Source: Stutzerimonas stutzeri
GTDB taxonomy: Bacteria; Pseudomonadota; Gammaproteobacteria; Pseudomonadales; Pseudomonadaceae
Direction: 5' to 3'
Length of the DNA: 64,000 nt
Assembly (NCBI RefSeq): GCF_024451105.1
Contig: NZ_JANGEY010000006.1
Coordinates: forward strand, 124,001-188,000
Shown: positions 1 through 8,768 of the stretch, in pieces
Numbering within the stretch: the first letter of the stretch is position 1
How the letters are laid out: each line of letters opens with the position of its first letter
Notes under the pieces: model-generated
What the model was told of the DNA's origin: nothing
Seen by the model: the letters and a program-made list of their open reading frames with translations, nothing else
Database searches by the model: none
Made by a program: the position numbers and the translations under genes

Positions 1-576
1 GTAGGCGTAGATGCCGATGTGGCGGCGGAACGGCACGCCGGCCGGCAGGCTGTCGCGCCCGGCGGCGAAGGCGTCGCGCGCCCAGGGCAACGGTGCGCGG
101 CTGAAGGTCAGCGCCAGCCCGCTGGCGTCGGCGACCAGCTTGACCACGTTGGGGTTGAACAGCTGCTCGGCAGCCTGGAGCGGTTCGGCCAGGGTGGCGA
201 TGCCGGCCTGCGGGTTGGCCGCCAGGTTGGCGGCCACCTGGTCGATGATCGCCGGCGGGATCAGCGGCTCGTCGCCCTGCACGTTGACCACGATGGCATC
301 GCCGGGCAGAGCGAGCTGGCCGGCCACCTCGGCGAGCCGGTCGGTGCCGGAGCTGTGCTCGGCCCGGGTCAGCAGCACCTCGGCGCCGAAGCCCCGGCAA
401 GCCTCGACGATGCGCGCATCGTCGGTGGCCACCACCACGCGGCTGGCGGAACTCCTGCGCGCCTGCTCCCAGACATACTGGATCATCGGCTTGCCGGCGA
501 TGTCCTGCAGCGGCTTGCCGGGCAGGCGGGTGGAGGCGTAGCGGGCGGGTATGACGACGACGAAGTCCATGCTCAT
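1..576 (-). CDS. kdsB: 3-deoxy-manno-octulosonate cytidylyltransferase (3' end cut off by window)
   Basis: KdsB activates KDO with CTP to give CMP-KDO in the cytoplasm, for the lipopolysaccharide inner core. The first 192 residues are visible; the family is about 250 long, so roughly 60 C-terminal residues lie outside the window. The nucleotide-binding start [14 protein letters not shown] is intact near residue 10, and the QGDEPLIPP motif typical of the family follows at mid-protein. The start codon overlaps the stop of the upstream ycaR gene as ATGA, so the two are translationally coupled. It is the distal visible gene of an envelope cluster with lpxK. The ATG at 576 is preferred; an in-frame ATG at 570 gives a product two residues shorter. 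Confidence 0.95.
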   Translation of the reverse strand, partial: MSMDFVVVIPARYASTRLPGKPLQDIAGKPMIQYVWEQARRSSASRVVVATDDARIVEACRGFGAEVLLTRAEHSSGTDRLAEVAGQLALPGDAIVVNVQGDEPLIPPAIIDQVAANLAANPQAGIATLAEPLQAAEQLFNPNVVKLVADASGLALTFSRAPLPWARDAFAAGRDSLPAGVPFRRHIGIYAY

Positions 577-758
577 TTGTCCAGGCGCTCGTCGACGGTC
601 AGGGTGCGCGCCTCGCTCTCCAGCATCACCGGGATGCCGGCGCGCACCGGATAGGCCAGGCCGTCGGCCTTGCAGATCAGTTCGGACTTGTCGTCGCTGA
701 GCTTGAGGGGGCCCTTGCACAGCGGGCAGGCGAGAATGTCGAGCAGTTTGGGGTCCAT
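573..758 (-). CDS. ycaR: YcaR/Trm112-family small zinc-ribbon-like protein
   Basis: This 61-residue protein belongs to the YcaR/Trm112 family. It starts [16 protein letters not shown] and carries Cys11, Cys14 and Cys29, consistent with a small metal-binding knuckle; a fourth cysteine is not present. Its function in bacteria is not settled, but it is regularly found between lpxK and kdsB, as here. The reading frame is open further upstream, but the ATG at 758 matches the family start and avoids a non-homologous, arginine-rich extension. It overlaps kdsB by four bases and lies 40 bases after lpxK, so it is probably in the same transcript. Confidence 0.9.
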   Translation of the reverse strand: MDPKLLDILACPLCKGPLKLSDDKSELICKADGLAYPVRAGIPVMLESEARTLTVDERLDK

Positions 759-798
759 GGTCCGCTCCAGGCAGAGGAATCTGGGGGACCCGTGCGCC

Positions 799-1797
799 TC
801 AGCGCGGCAGCAGGCGCTCCAGCCGCTCGTCGAACCAGGCCACGAAGGCCGGCGACGGCTGGCCATCGACCGCCAGATACCACCAGTCAGCGCCGGCGAA
901 TCCCCGGCATTTCACCGCATCCTTCTCGGTCATCAGCACGGGCAGAGCCGGCACGAAGCGCAGATCCTCGGGGCCGTAGGCCGCGTGGTCGGCGAAGGGA
1001 TGCGGAACCGGGCGCCAGTGTAGCGCCTCGAGGGTGGCGAAGAAACGCTGCGGGTTGCCGATCCCGGCCACCGCATGCACCGCCTGCCCGGGCGGCAGAT
1101 GGTCGAGCGGGTAGCGCGCTCCGCTGGCCAGATGCACCAGCGCCGCCGGGCGCAGGTTGAAGGCGAAGCCATCCGCGCCGTCGCCGGCGGCGCCGTTGAG
1201 CAGGCAGGCGTCCACCGCCTGAAGGCGCTCCGGCGGCTCGCGCAGCGGCCCGGCGGGCAGGCAGCGGCGGTTGCCCAGACCACGGGCGGCGTCGATCAGC
1301 ACCAGCTCCAGGTCGCGGGCCAGGCGGTAGTGCTGCAGACCGTCGTCGCTGAGGATCAGGTCGAGCGGCTCCTGCTCGAGCAGCGCACGCACCGCGCGCG
1401 GCCGGTCGGGGTCGATCGCCAGCGGCACGCCGCTGCGCTCGACGATCATCAGCGGTTCGTCGCCGGCCTCGGCGGGACTCTGCCCGGCGCGCACTCGCCA
1501 GGGCAGGCTCGGCGGCGTGGCGCCGTAGCCGCGGCTGACCACGCCGACGCGCAGGCCGCGGGCGCGGCAGTGCTCGATCAGCCAGAGGATCAGCGGGGTC
1601 TTGCCGGTGCCGCCGACGCTGAGGTTGCCGACCACGACGACCGGCACGGGCGCATGCCAGGCCGGCTTGCGCCCGGCGAGGAAGTCGTCGCGACGACGCT
1701 GGACCACCCAGCGGTACAGGGCTTCCAGCGGCCGCAGCAGGACCAGAGCCGGATGCCCCCGGTACCAGGCGGCGGCGAGACGCTCTGCCAGGCGCAT
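799..1797 (-). CDS. lpxK: tetraacyldisaccharide 4'-kinase (lipid A)
   Basis: LpxK phosphorylates the 4' position of tetraacyldisaccharide-1-phosphate to make lipid IVA at the inner membrane face. The 332-residue product has the usual family length. The P-loop [12 protein letters not shown] lies at residues 57-68, after an N-terminal stretch that fits membrane association. The middle holds a [19 protein letters not shown] segment characteristic of LpxK. Its ATG overlaps the exbD stop by one base (TGATG), so it belongs to the exbB-exbD-lpxK-ycaR-kdsB operon. The association of lpxK with an ExbBD-type pair is common in gammaproteobacteria. Confidence 0.96.
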   Translation of the reverse strand: MRLAERLAAAWYRGHPALVLLRPLEALYRWVVQRRRDDFLAGRKPAWHAPVPVVVVGNLSVGGTGKTPLILWLIEHCRARGLRVGVVSRGYGATPPSLPWRVRAGQSPAEAGDEPLMIVERSGVPLAIDPDRPRAVRALLEQEPLDLILSDDGLQHYRLARDLELVLIDAARGLGNRRCLPAGPLREPPERLQAVDACLLNGAAGDGADGFAFNLRPAALVHLASGARYPLDHLPPGQAVHAVAGIGNPQRFFATLEALHWRPVPHPFADHAAYGPEDLRFVPALPVLMTEKDAVKCRGFAGADWWYLAVDGQPSPAFVAWFDERLERLLPR

Positions 1798-2228
1798 CAG
1801 GGCTGCGCCGACGGCGCTTCGACGGTGCTGATGCGCAGGTGCGAGAAACCCAGCTTGCCGGCGGCGTCCATGGCGGTGATCACCGCCTGGTGCGGGGTGC
1901 GCGCATCGGCACTGATCACCAGCGGCAGGCTGTTGTCGCCGCCGGACTCCTTCTGCAGCGCGCTGCTCAGGGTCGCCAGGTCACTCTTGACCAGCTCCTG
2001 GCCGTTCAGCGCATAGCTGCCGTCGGCCGCGATGATCACTTCCAGCTGCTTGAGCTGGGTCTCCTGCACCGGCGTGGCGCTGTCGGCCTGGGGCAGGTCG
2101 ATCTTCAGCTGGGTCTCGCGGGTGAAGGTGGTGGTCACCACGAAGAACAACAGCAGGATGAACACCACGTCGATCAGCGGCGCCAGGCCGATCTCGACGT
2201 TCTCGCGCGGTTTGCGTCGGAATTTCAC
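1797..2228 (-). CDS. exbD: ExbD/TolR-family proton-motive-force transducer
   Basis: ExbD/TolR proteins are the small single-span subunits of energised inner-membrane motors. The product has 143 residues: a basic cytoplasmic start, one transmembrane helix at about 15-35 containing the conserved Asp20 ([13 protein letters not shown]), then a periplasmic domain of about 100 residues. It overlaps the upstream exbB gene by four bases. No TonB gene is adjacent, and the pair sits before lpxK, so its partner cannot be inferred. It could equally be called TolR-like; the family assignment is sure, the pathway is not. Confidence 0.9.
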   Translation of the reverse strand: MKFRRKPRENVEIGLAPLIDVVFILLLFFVVTTTFTRETQLKIDLPQADSATPVQETQLKQLEVIIAADGSYALNGQELVKSDLATLSSALQKESGGDNSLPLVISADARTPHQAVITAMDAAGKLGFSHLRISTVEAPSAQP

Positions 2229-2860
2229 CGCTTGCCGCCCTCGCCCAGATCGACGTCACGGTCGCCCTGCACCACCTCGACCAGACGGATGGCCTCCTGC
2301 TCCATGCCGACCACCAGCTCGTCGACCCGACGCTGCAGGTAGCGGTGGAAGAACAGCGCGGGAATGCCGACGAACAGGCCGGCGGCGGTGGTGATCAGCG
2401 CCTTGGAGATGCCGGCGGCGAGCACCGGTGCGTTGGCCATGCCGCTGCCCATGAAGCCGCTGAAGATCTCGATCATGCCCAGCACGGTGCCGAGCAGGCC
2501 GAGCAGCGGCGCGATGGCGGCGATGGTGCCGAGCGCGTTGAGGTAGCGCTCCAGGTCGTGGATCACCCGCGCGGCGGCTTCCTCGATGCATTCCTTCATG
2601 ATGTCGCGGCCGTGCTTGGAGTTGGCCAGCCCGGCGGCCAGCACCTCGCCCAGCGGCGAGGAGGCGCGCAGTTCCTTGAGCTTCTGGCTGTCCAGCTGCT
2701 TGTCCTGGATCCAGCGCCAGACCTGGCCGAGCAGGTTCGGCGGGGTGATCCGCGCCGGACGCAGGGTCCACAACCGCTCGGCGCTGATGCCGATGGCGGC
2801 GATCGAACAGAGAATGATCGGCAGCATCATCCAGCCGCCGGCTTTGACCAGTTCCCACAC
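2225..2860 (-). CDS. exbB: ExbB/TolQ-family proton channel subunit
   Basis: This is the MotA/TolQ/ExbB-type channel subunit paired with the downstream exbD. It has 211 residues and three predicted membrane segments, at about 8-28, 105-130 and 145-170. The segments around APLLGLLGTVLGMIEIF and ISKALITTAAGLFVGIPAL are diagnostic of the family. I chose the GTG at 2860 (reads MWELVKAGGWMML) because the frame upstream is an arginine-rich extension running into comEC, and a GGGGG-type ribosome site sits about eight bases before the GTG. It is probably the first gene of the envelope operon running to kdsB. Confidence 0.92.
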   Translation of the reverse strand: MWELVKAGGWMMLPIILCSIAAIGISAERLWTLRPARITPPNLLGQVWRWIQDKQLDSQKLKELRASSPLGEVLAAGLANSKHGRDIMKECIEEAAARVIHDLERYLNALGTIAAIAPLLGLLGTVLGMIEIFSGFMGSGMANAPVLAAGISKALITTAAGLFVGIPALFFHRYLQRRVDELVVGMEQEAIRLVEVVQGDRDVDLGEGGKR

Positions 2861-2930
2861 GGTTACAACCCCCTGAAAAAAGTGGCGCAACTCTAGCACA
2901 GCGCGGCTGCGCTGCCGCCCGTCGCGGTTC

Positions 2931-5165
2931 TCATTTTTCCCGCCAGAAGCGCCCCCCGGCACGCTCTCCCTCGGCCACCTGCCGCGCGCCGAGACGCAGC
3001 CGCAGCGCCCCCTGCGCGGCGGTGTCGTACACGACCGCACCGGCCTCACGATAGCGCGCCAATACCCCCGGATGGGGATGCCCGAAGCTGTTGCCCCAGC
3101 CCCGCGAAATGAGTACCGCGCGCGGCGCGACCGCGGCGACGAAGGGCGCCGAGGAGGAGCTGCGGCTGCCATGATGGGGCGCCAGCAGCCATTCGGCCTG
3201 CAACCCGCGGCCGCTGGCGAGCAAACGACGCTCGGCTGCCACGCCGATGTCGCCGGTCAGCAGCAGGCGCTCGCCCAGAGCTTCCACCAGCAGCACGCAG
3301 GAGGCATCGTTGCCGTTGCCGGCCTGCGCCCACTGCCAGGTGGTGAAACCCACCCCGTCCCAGCGCCAGCGCTCGCCGTCGCGGCAGGACTCGACCGGAC
3401 GCGGCAGACGCAGCGCATCGGCCTCGCCGGCGAGCAGTCGCCCGACCGGCAGGGCGGCGAGCAGCGCCGGGGCTCCGCCGGCATGGTCGCTGTCGGCGTG
3501 ACTGAGCAGCAGGGCATCCAGCCGTGCCACGCCGAGCCCACGCAGCGCCGGCAGCACCACCCGCTCCCCGCTGTCGAAGCCGCGCAGCGCCGGGCCGGCG
3601 TCGTAGAGCAGGCTGTGCCGCGCCGTGCGCACCAGTACCGCCAGCCCCTGGCCGACGTCCAGCACCCGCACCTCGGCCTGCCCCTCGGCGATCCTCGGCG
3701 GCAACGGAGCCAGCAGCGGCAGCAGCAGCAAGGCGCCGAACAGACGCAGCGGCACCCCGCGGGGCAGCAGGAGCAGCAGCGCACCGCCCAGGCCGAGTGG
3801 CACCGCCCAGGGCGGCGGCGCGGCGAACTGCCAGGGCGGGGCCTGCTCGGCCAGCAGCGCCAGCAGGCGGAACAGTCCGTCGAGCTGCAGGCCGGCCAGC
3901 CAGAGCAGCCCGGCGCCCACCCCGGGCAGCGGCAACAGCAGGGTCCCCAGCAGGGCCAGCGGCACCACGCCGACACCCACCCAGGGCACCGCCAGCAGGT
4001 TGGCCAGCAGGCCGCTGAGACTGACCGGCAGGCCGAGTGCGACCAGCAGCGGCAGCAGACCGAGGGTCATCGCCCACTGCACGCGCGGCAGGACGAGCCA
4101 GCCGCGCGCGCTGCCCAGGCGCGCCCCGAAGCACCAGACCAGCAGCGCCACCGCGCCGAACGACAGCCAGAAGCCGGGCTGCAGGCTGGCCAACGGCTCG
4201 ATCAGCAGTACCAGGGCCAGCGCAGCCAGCAACGGCAGCCAGGCCCCGAGATGGCGGAACCGCCAGCGCCACAGCAGGACCACCGCCAGCATGGCGCAGG
4301 CGCGCTGCACCGGCACCTCGAAACCGGCCAGCCAGCCGTAGCCGAGCGCGCCGCCCAGTGCCAGCACGCAGGCCCACGGCAGCCAGGGCCGGTCGCGCGG
4401 CCACAGGCCGAGGCGGAACAGCGCGACCACCAGGGCGTAGAGCAGACCGGCGAGCAGCGCCACGTGCTGGCCGGAAATCACCAGCAGGTGGACGGTACCG
4501 GTCGCCTGCAGCACCTGCCAGTCGGCGCCGGAGAGGCCCGAGCCGTCGCCGAGCACCAGCGCCGCGACGGCTCCCTCGCGGCCACGCGCCGGGGTCGCCA
4601 GCAGTGCCGCGCGCAGGCGGTCGCGCCAGGCCGCCGGCCCTGCCCCGGCGGCCAGCCGTTCGCCGGCCTTGACCGTGCCGCTGGCGCCGATGCGCCGGGC
4701 CGTCAGCCAGGCTTCGTAGTCGAAGCCATGGACATTGACCAAGCCGCGCGGGCGCTTGAGGCGCACCGCCAGGCGCCAGACCTCGCCGGCCGCCAGCGGC
4801 GGCGCACCGTACCAGGACAGACGCAGGCGGGCCGGCAGCGCCGCGCGGCGCGCTTCGGCCTGCTCCAGCTGGAAGCGCACCACGCCCTCGCCCTGCTCGG
4901 GCAGACCGACGACCCGCCCCTGCAACCACAGCGTCCGACCGTCCAGCTCGGCGGCCAGGCGGTCGTCGAGCGCCGCCTGGGCGCTGGCGCAGGCCCAGGC
5001 AAGACCGAGCAGGAACAGACCCAACGGCCGCAGGCGACCGAACAGCAGCAGGCCGCCGAGCAGCCCGGCGGCCAGCAGCACGGGCGTGCCGGGCAAGGCC
5101 GGCAGCAGACGCAGGGCGAGCAGCCCGGCGCACAGCGCGATCAATCCCAAGCGCATCGTCTTCAT
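2931..5165 (-). CDS. comEC: ComEC/Rec2 DNA internalisation protein
   Basis: ComEC forms the inner-membrane channel that brings single-stranded transforming DNA into the cytoplasm. From the ATG at 5165 the product is about 744 residues, normal for the family. Order of domains: an N-terminal membrane pair with a DUF4131-like OB segment, a central multi-span Competence domain, and a C-terminal metallo-beta-lactamase-like domain. The latter has the metal motif SHADSDHAGG and a later HHGSRSSSS. Starts at 5195, 5165 and 5156 are all possible; the hydrophobic MRLGLIALCAGLLALRLLP follows the last. An intact comEC suggests competence is retained, but no pilus genes are in view. Confidence 0.93.
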   Translation of the reverse strand: MKTMRLGLIALCAGLLALRLLPALPGTPVLLAAGLLGGLLLFGRLRPLGLFLLGLAWACASAQAALDDRLAAELDGRTLWLQGRVVGLPEQGEGVVRFQLEQAEARRAALPARLRLSWYGAPPLAAGEVWRLAVRLKRPRGLVNVHGFDYEAWLTARRIGASGTVKAGERLAAGAGPAAWRDRLRAALLATPARGREGAVAALVLGDGSGLSGADWQVLQATGTVHLLVISGQHVALLAGLLYALVVALFRLGLWPRDRPWLPWACVLALGGALGYGWLAGFEVPVQRACAMLAVVLLWRWRFRHLGAWLPLLAALALVLLIEPLASLQPGFWLSFGAVALLVWCFGARLGSARGWLVLPRVQWAMTLGLLPLLVALGLPVSLSGLLANLLAVPWVGVGVVPLALLGTLLLPLPGVGAGLLWLAGLQLDGLFRLLALLAEQAPPWQFAAPPPWAVPLGLGGALLLLLPRGVPLRLFGALLLLPLLAPLPPRIAEGQAEVRVLDVGQGLAVLVRTARHSLLYDAGPALRGFDSGERVVLPALRGLGVARLDALLLSHADSDHAGGAPALLAALPVGRLLAGEADALRLPRPVESCRDGERWRWDGVGFTTWQWAQAGNGNDASCVLLVEALGERLLLTGDIGVAAERRLLASGRGLQAEWLLAPHHGSRSSSSAPFVAAVAPRAVLISRGWGNSFGHPHPGVLARYREAGAVVYDTAAQGALRLRLGARQVAEGERAGGRFWREK

Positions 5166-5302
5166 CCCTGAAGGGGGTGCCGCGCGTCGCGGCAAACCCT
5201 GTTACACAATCACCGACAAGCCATCCGGAAATTTTTCCCACCCAAGCCACCGCTCGGCGATTCCGTGCATAATACGGCGGCTCAATCGCAGTCGAGTGCC
5301 CC

Positions 5303-5833
5303 ATGCCGCGCCGTATCTTCAAGCGATATATGCCCGACCCGGAGCGCATCAGGGGCAACAAATCCCTGCGCTTTCTCGGTCACCTGATCCACGACCCCAA
5401 CCTCTGGCACCTGAACCGGCATTCGGTCGCGCGCGCCATGGCCATCGGCCTGTTCTGGGCGATGATCCCGATGCCCATGCAGATGCTCGCCGCCGCCGCC
5501 CTGGCGATTCCGCTGCGCGCCAACCTGCCGATTTCCGTGGGACTGGTCTGGCTGACCAACCCGATCACCATGCCGCCGATCTTCTACTGCACCTACAAGC
5601 TGGGCGCTTGGCTGATGGGGCTGCCCGCCGTCGTGATGCCGGACGAGTTGAGCATGGCCTGGGTGGTCGAGGAGCTGACCGTGCTGTGGAAACCGCTGTA
5701 CCTGGGCTCGCTGGTCTGCGGCCTGGCCGCCGCCGCACTCGGCTATTTCGGCACCATGCTCTACTGGCGCTGGTGGGTGCAGCGCAGCTGGCTCAGGCGC
5801 CAGCACCAGCGTCGCCAGCAGAACCAGCCCTGA
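5303..5833 (+). CDS. DUF2062 membrane protein
   Basis: This 176-residue protein belongs to the DUF2062 family of unknown function. It begins MPRRIFKRYMPDPERIRG and has a conserved core with FWAMIPMPMQMLAAAA, followed by a WLTNPITMPPIFY signature. At least two hydrophobic segments (about 48-75 and 140-160) predict an inner-membrane location. The C-terminus is short, basic and glutamine-rich. It is transcribed alone, divergent from comEC and convergent with lolDC. A weak CATAAT -10 element lies near 5268-5273. Nothing in the window defines its role; the position between comEC and lol genes is typical of Pseudomonas. Confidence 0.85.
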   Translation: MPRRIFKRYMPDPERIRGNKSLRFLGHLIHDPNLWHLNRHSVARAMAIGLFWAMIPMPMQMLAAAALAIPLRANLPISVGLVWLTNPITMPPIFYCTYKLGAWLMGLPAVVMPDELSMAWVVEELTVLWKPLYLGSLVCGLAAAALGYFGTMLYWRWWVQRSWLRRQHQRRQQNQP

Positions 5834-5836
5834 TAA

Positions 5837-5859
5837 CTGCCGCCGGCGTCCGGCGGCAG
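5837..5859. terminator. hairpin between convergent DUF2062 and lolD
   Basis: A perfect 10-bp stem (CTGCCGCCGG, loop CGT, then its complement) fills the gap between the DUF2062 stop and the lolD stop. There is no T-tract on either side, so it may act as a bidirectional block or an mRNA 3' stabiliser rather than a canonical intrinsic terminator. Confidence 0.5.
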
Positions 5860-5867
5860 CCCCTCCT

Positions 5868-6557
5868 CTACTCGGCCGGCACCAGGCGCCCGCCTTCCAG
5901 ACGCAGCACGCGGTCCATCTGCCGGGCCAGGGCGATGTCGTGGGTGACCACCAGGAAGGCGGTCTGCAGCGAGTCGCTCAGCTCGCGCATCAGCTCCTGG
6001 ATGCCGCGTGCGGTGTGCTGGTCGAGATTGCCGGTCGGCTCGTCGAGCAACACCAGCGCCGGCCGGTTGACCAACGCCCGAGCGATGGCCACCCGCTGGC
6101 GTTCGCCGCCGGACAGCTCGGCCGGCTTGTGGCCGAGCCGGTGGCCGAGCCCGACCCGCTCGAGCAACGCGGTGGCCCGACTGCGCGCCTCGCCGATCGA
6201 CGCCGCACCGATCAGCAGCGGCATGCAGACGTTCTCCAGCGCGCTGAACTCCGGCAGCAGGTGGTGGAACTGGTAGACGAAGCCCATCGCCCGGTTGCGC
6301 AGCAGGCCGCGGGCCTTCTCGCCGAGCGCCGACAGCTCCTCGCCGGCCAGCCAGACGCTGCCCTCGCTGGGCGTGTCGAGTCCGCCCAGCAGATTGAGCA
6401 GGGTGGTCTTGCCCGAGCCCGAGCTGCCGACGATGGCCACCCGCTCGCCAGGCTGCAACGCCAGCTCGACGCCCTTGAGCACCTCCACCGACTGTGGGCC
6501 TTCCTCGTAGCACTTGCCGAGGTTGCGGCACAGCAGCACCGCCTTGTCGTTACTCAT
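5868..6557 (-). CDS. lolD: lipoprotein-releasing ABC transporter ATPase LolD
   Basis: LolD is the ATPase of the inner-membrane complex that extracts outer-membrane lipoproteins and hands them to LolA. The 229-residue product has a Walker A GSSGSGKT at 44-51, signature LSGGERQ from 148 and Walker B LVLLDEP from 168. The segment [20 protein letters not shown] carries the Q-loop and the LolD/MacB-type context. The start overlaps the lolC stop by eight bases. Only one permease gene accompanies it here; no second lolC/E gene follows. Confidence 0.95.
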   Translation of the reverse strand: MSNDKAVLLCRNLGKCYEEGPQSVEVLKGVELALQPGERVAIVGSSGSGKTTLLNLLGGLDTPSEGSVWLAGEELSALGEKARGLLRNRAMGFVYQFHHLLPEFSALENVCMPLLIGAASIGEARSRATALLERVGLGHRLGHKPAELSGGERQRVAIARALVNRPALVLLDEPTGNLDQHTARGIQELMRELSDSLQTAFLVVTHDIALARQMDRVLRLEGGRLVPAE

Positions 6558-7797
6558 AGCGCAGGGCCTCCGCCGGCTGGGTGCGCGCCGCGCGCCAGGC
6601 CGGATACAGGGTGGCGAAGAAGCTCATCAACAACGCCGCCGAACAGATCAGCACGACGTCCTCGACACGCAGCTGCGACGGCAGGTAGTTGATGAAGTAG
6701 ACGTCCGAGCTGAGGAACTTGCGCCCCAGCAGCCCCTCGAGGGCCGCCACCCACTGGGTGACGTTGAGCGCGGCGATCACTCCGAGCACGCCGCCGATCA
6801 GGGTGCCGACCACGCCGATCACCGAGCCCTGGACCATGAACACCAGCATGATCTGCCGCGGGGTCATGCCCAGGGTGCGCAGGATGGCGATGTCGGCCTT
6901 CTTGTCGGTGACTACCATCACCAGGGTGGAGATGATGTTGAACGCCGCCACCGCGACGATCAGCAGCAGCAGCAGGGCGATCATGGTCTTCTCCATCTGG
7001 ATCGCCTGGAACAGACTGCCGTGGCTGCGCGTCCAGTCGCGGGCGACGTAGTCTTCGCCGCTGAAGCCGGTGGCGATCTCCCAAGCCACCTGCGGGGCGT
7101 GGAACAAGTCCCTGAGCTTGAGACGCAGCCCCTCGACCTGGTGCTCCTGCCAGCGCGACAGCCGCGCGGCGTCGCCGACGTGGATCAGCGCCAGCGAGCT
7201 GTCCAGCTCGGCGCCGACCTTGAACACCCCGACCACAGTGAAGCGCTTGAGGCGCGGGAACACTCCGGCGGGGGTCACCGAGGCCTCGGGGAGGATGAAG
7301 GTCAGCTTGTCGCCGAGGCCGACACGGAAGCGCCGCGCGGTGATCTCGCCGATGACGATGCCGAACTCGCCGCTCTCGAGGTCGTCGAGGCGGCCCTGGA
7401 CCATGTGCTGGTCGATGATCGAGACCTGCTTCTCGGCCTCTGGCAGCACCGCATTGACCAGCACCGGCTGCACCCCGCCGCTGTGGCTGAGCATGCCCTG
7501 CAGCTGGCTGAACGGCGCCACCGCCACTACCTCGGGATGCTCGGCGACCTTGGCGGCCAGCGCCTGCCAGTCGTCGATCGGCTGGTAGCTGCTGATGGTG
7601 GCGTGCGGCACCATGCCGAGGATGCGCGTACGCAACTCGCGGTCGAAGCCGTTCATCACCGACAGCACCAGGATCATCACCAGCACGCCGAGGGCGAGGC
7701 CGACCATCGAGGTAAGGGAGATGAAGGAAATGAAGTGGTTGCGACGCTTGGCACGCGTGTAGCGCATGCCGATGAATACGGGTAAGGGTCTGAACAT
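6550..7797 (-). CDS. lolC: lipoprotein-releasing ABC permease, LolC/LolE family
   Basis: The product has 415 residues with the MacB/LolCE architecture: a cytoplasmic start ([15 protein letters not shown]), one membrane helix at about 28-49, a large periplasmic domain to about 265, then three C-terminal helices containing the FtsX-like core. It ends in [17 protein letters not shown], the usual LolC/E terminus. With LolD it would form the lipoprotein release pump. The symbol follows family convention; the protein could act as a homodimeric LolF-type permease, because no partner permease is adjacent. The ATG at 7797 gives the standard family start. Confidence 0.9.
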   Translation of the reverse strand: MFRPLPVFIGMRYTRAKRRNHFISFISLTSMVGLALGVLVMILVLSVMNGFDRELRTRILGMVPHATISSYQPIDDWQALAAKVAEHPEVVAVAPFSQLQGMLSHSGGVQPVLVNAVLPEAEKQVSIIDQHMVQGRLDDLESGEFGIVIGEITARRFRVGLGDKLTFILPEASVTPAGVFPRLKRFTVVGVFKVGAELDSSLALIHVGDAARLSRWQEHQVEGLRLKLRDLFHAPQVAWEIATGFSGEDYVARDWTRSHGSLFQAIQMEKTMIALLLLLIVAVAAFNIISTLVMVVTDKKADIAILRTLGMTPRQIMLVFMVQGSVIGVVGTLIGGVLGVIAALNVTQWVAALEGLLGRKFLSSDVYFINYLPSQLRVEDVVLICSAALLMSFFATLYPAWRAARTQPAEALRYE

Positions 7798-8003
7798 GCT
7801 CGGGCTGCCTTGCAGGCGAAGGAAAGTCGTCCGTTGCTCTCGCCGGCGGCGGGAACCGAATAGAGACCACGCCGGCAGCCGGCGGTTCGCCGGACGGCCG
7901 GCAGTCTACCGCAACCGCGTAGCGCACGCACCGCCACTCCCCAAAGAGCAGCCGACGTGCTAGAAGGCAGGACCAAGCCCGAGCATGCGAGGAACAGGCA
8001 GTC

Positions 8004-8726
8004 GTGACCCTTATCTACGGCCATCGTGGCGCCCGGGGCGAGGCTCCGGAAAACACCCTCGCCAGCTTCCGCCGCTGCCTCGAGCAGGGCGTGAGCCGCT
8101 GCGAACTGGATCTGCACCTGTCTGCCGACGGCGAGCTGATGGTGATCCACGACCCGACCCTCAAGCGCACCACCGGCCAGCGCGGCAAGGTGGCGGCCTA
8201 CAGCGCCGCCGAACTGGAACGCCTGGACGCCCGCTGCGGCGGCCCGGCCTGGCCGCAGCCCTGCCCGATCCCGCGGCTGCGCACGCTGTTCGCGCACTGC
8301 GACTTCGAACACTGGCAGCTGGAGGTGAAGAGCGCCTCGCGCGAGCGCGCCGCGCGCATCGTGACGGCGATCGCCGCGCTGACCCGCGAGTTCGGCCTGA
8401 CGCACCGGGTCACCGTCACCAGCAGCTCACGCACCGTGCTGCGCGCCCTGGAGGAGCTGGCCCCGCAGCTGGCGCGCGGCCTGGTGGCCGAGTACGCCTG
8501 GCTCGATCCGCTCAAGGTGGCGCAGCGCTACCGCTGCGAACTGCTGGCACTGAACTGGACGCTGTGCAGCCCCGAACGCCTGCGCCGGGCGCAGCAGCAG
8601 GGACTGCACGTGTCGGTGTGGACGGTCAACGAGCCGGGGCTGATGCGCCGGCTCGCCGACTGCGGGGTGGACAGCCTGATCACAGACTTTCCCGGTTTGG
8701 CCATCGCCACCCTCGGGAATCGCTGA
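8004..8726 (+). CDS. glycerophosphodiester phosphodiesterase
   Basis: A GDPD-family enzyme hydrolysing glycerophosphodiesters to glycerol-3-phosphate and an alcohol. The 240-residue TIM-barrel protein starts with the diagnostic YGHRGARGEAPENT, where the His-Arg pair and Glu are active-site residues. The CELDLHLSADGELMVIHD segment provides the metal and acid-base residues. It ends with WTVNEPGLMRRLADCGVDS, a canonical GDPD C-terminal strand. There is no signal peptide, so it is UgpQ-like and cytoplasmic. The start is a GTG with an AGGAAC-type ribosome site about ten bases before it. It is monocistronic and convergent with sthA. Confidence 0.92.
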   Translation: MTLIYGHRGARGEAPENTLASFRRCLEQGVSRCELDLHLSADGELMVIHDPTLKRTTGQRGKVAAYSAAELERLDARCGGPAWPQPCPIPRLRTLFAHCDFEHWQLEVKSASRERAARIVTAIAALTREFGLTHRVTVTSSSRTVLRALEELAPQLARGLVAEYAWLDPLKVAQRYRCELLALNWTLCSPERLRRAQQQGLHVSVWTVNEPGLMRRLADCGVDSLITDFPGLAIATLGNR

Positions 8727-8736
8727 GCGGCCAGTC

Positions 8737-8763
8737 TCCGACCGGCTCAGGCCACCGGTCGGA
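8737..8763. terminator. hairpin between convergent phosphodiesterase gene and sthA
   Basis: A perfect 9-bp stem TCCGACCGG / CCGGTCGGA with a 9-base loop lies between two convergent genes. The adjacent A-rich run (CAAAAAAG) lies on the sthA side, inside or next to the sthA 3' end. Neither strand has a T-tract immediately after the stem, so this is a terminator-like hairpin only. Confidence 0.45.
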
Positions 8764-8768
8764 GCCGC

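Noticed and set aside
3046-5361. 771-codon minus-strand frame overlapping comEC
   Set aside because: It shares the strand with comEC but is in another frame, is extremely Arg/Ala-rich and has no membrane segments or motifs. ComEC in its own frame is complete.
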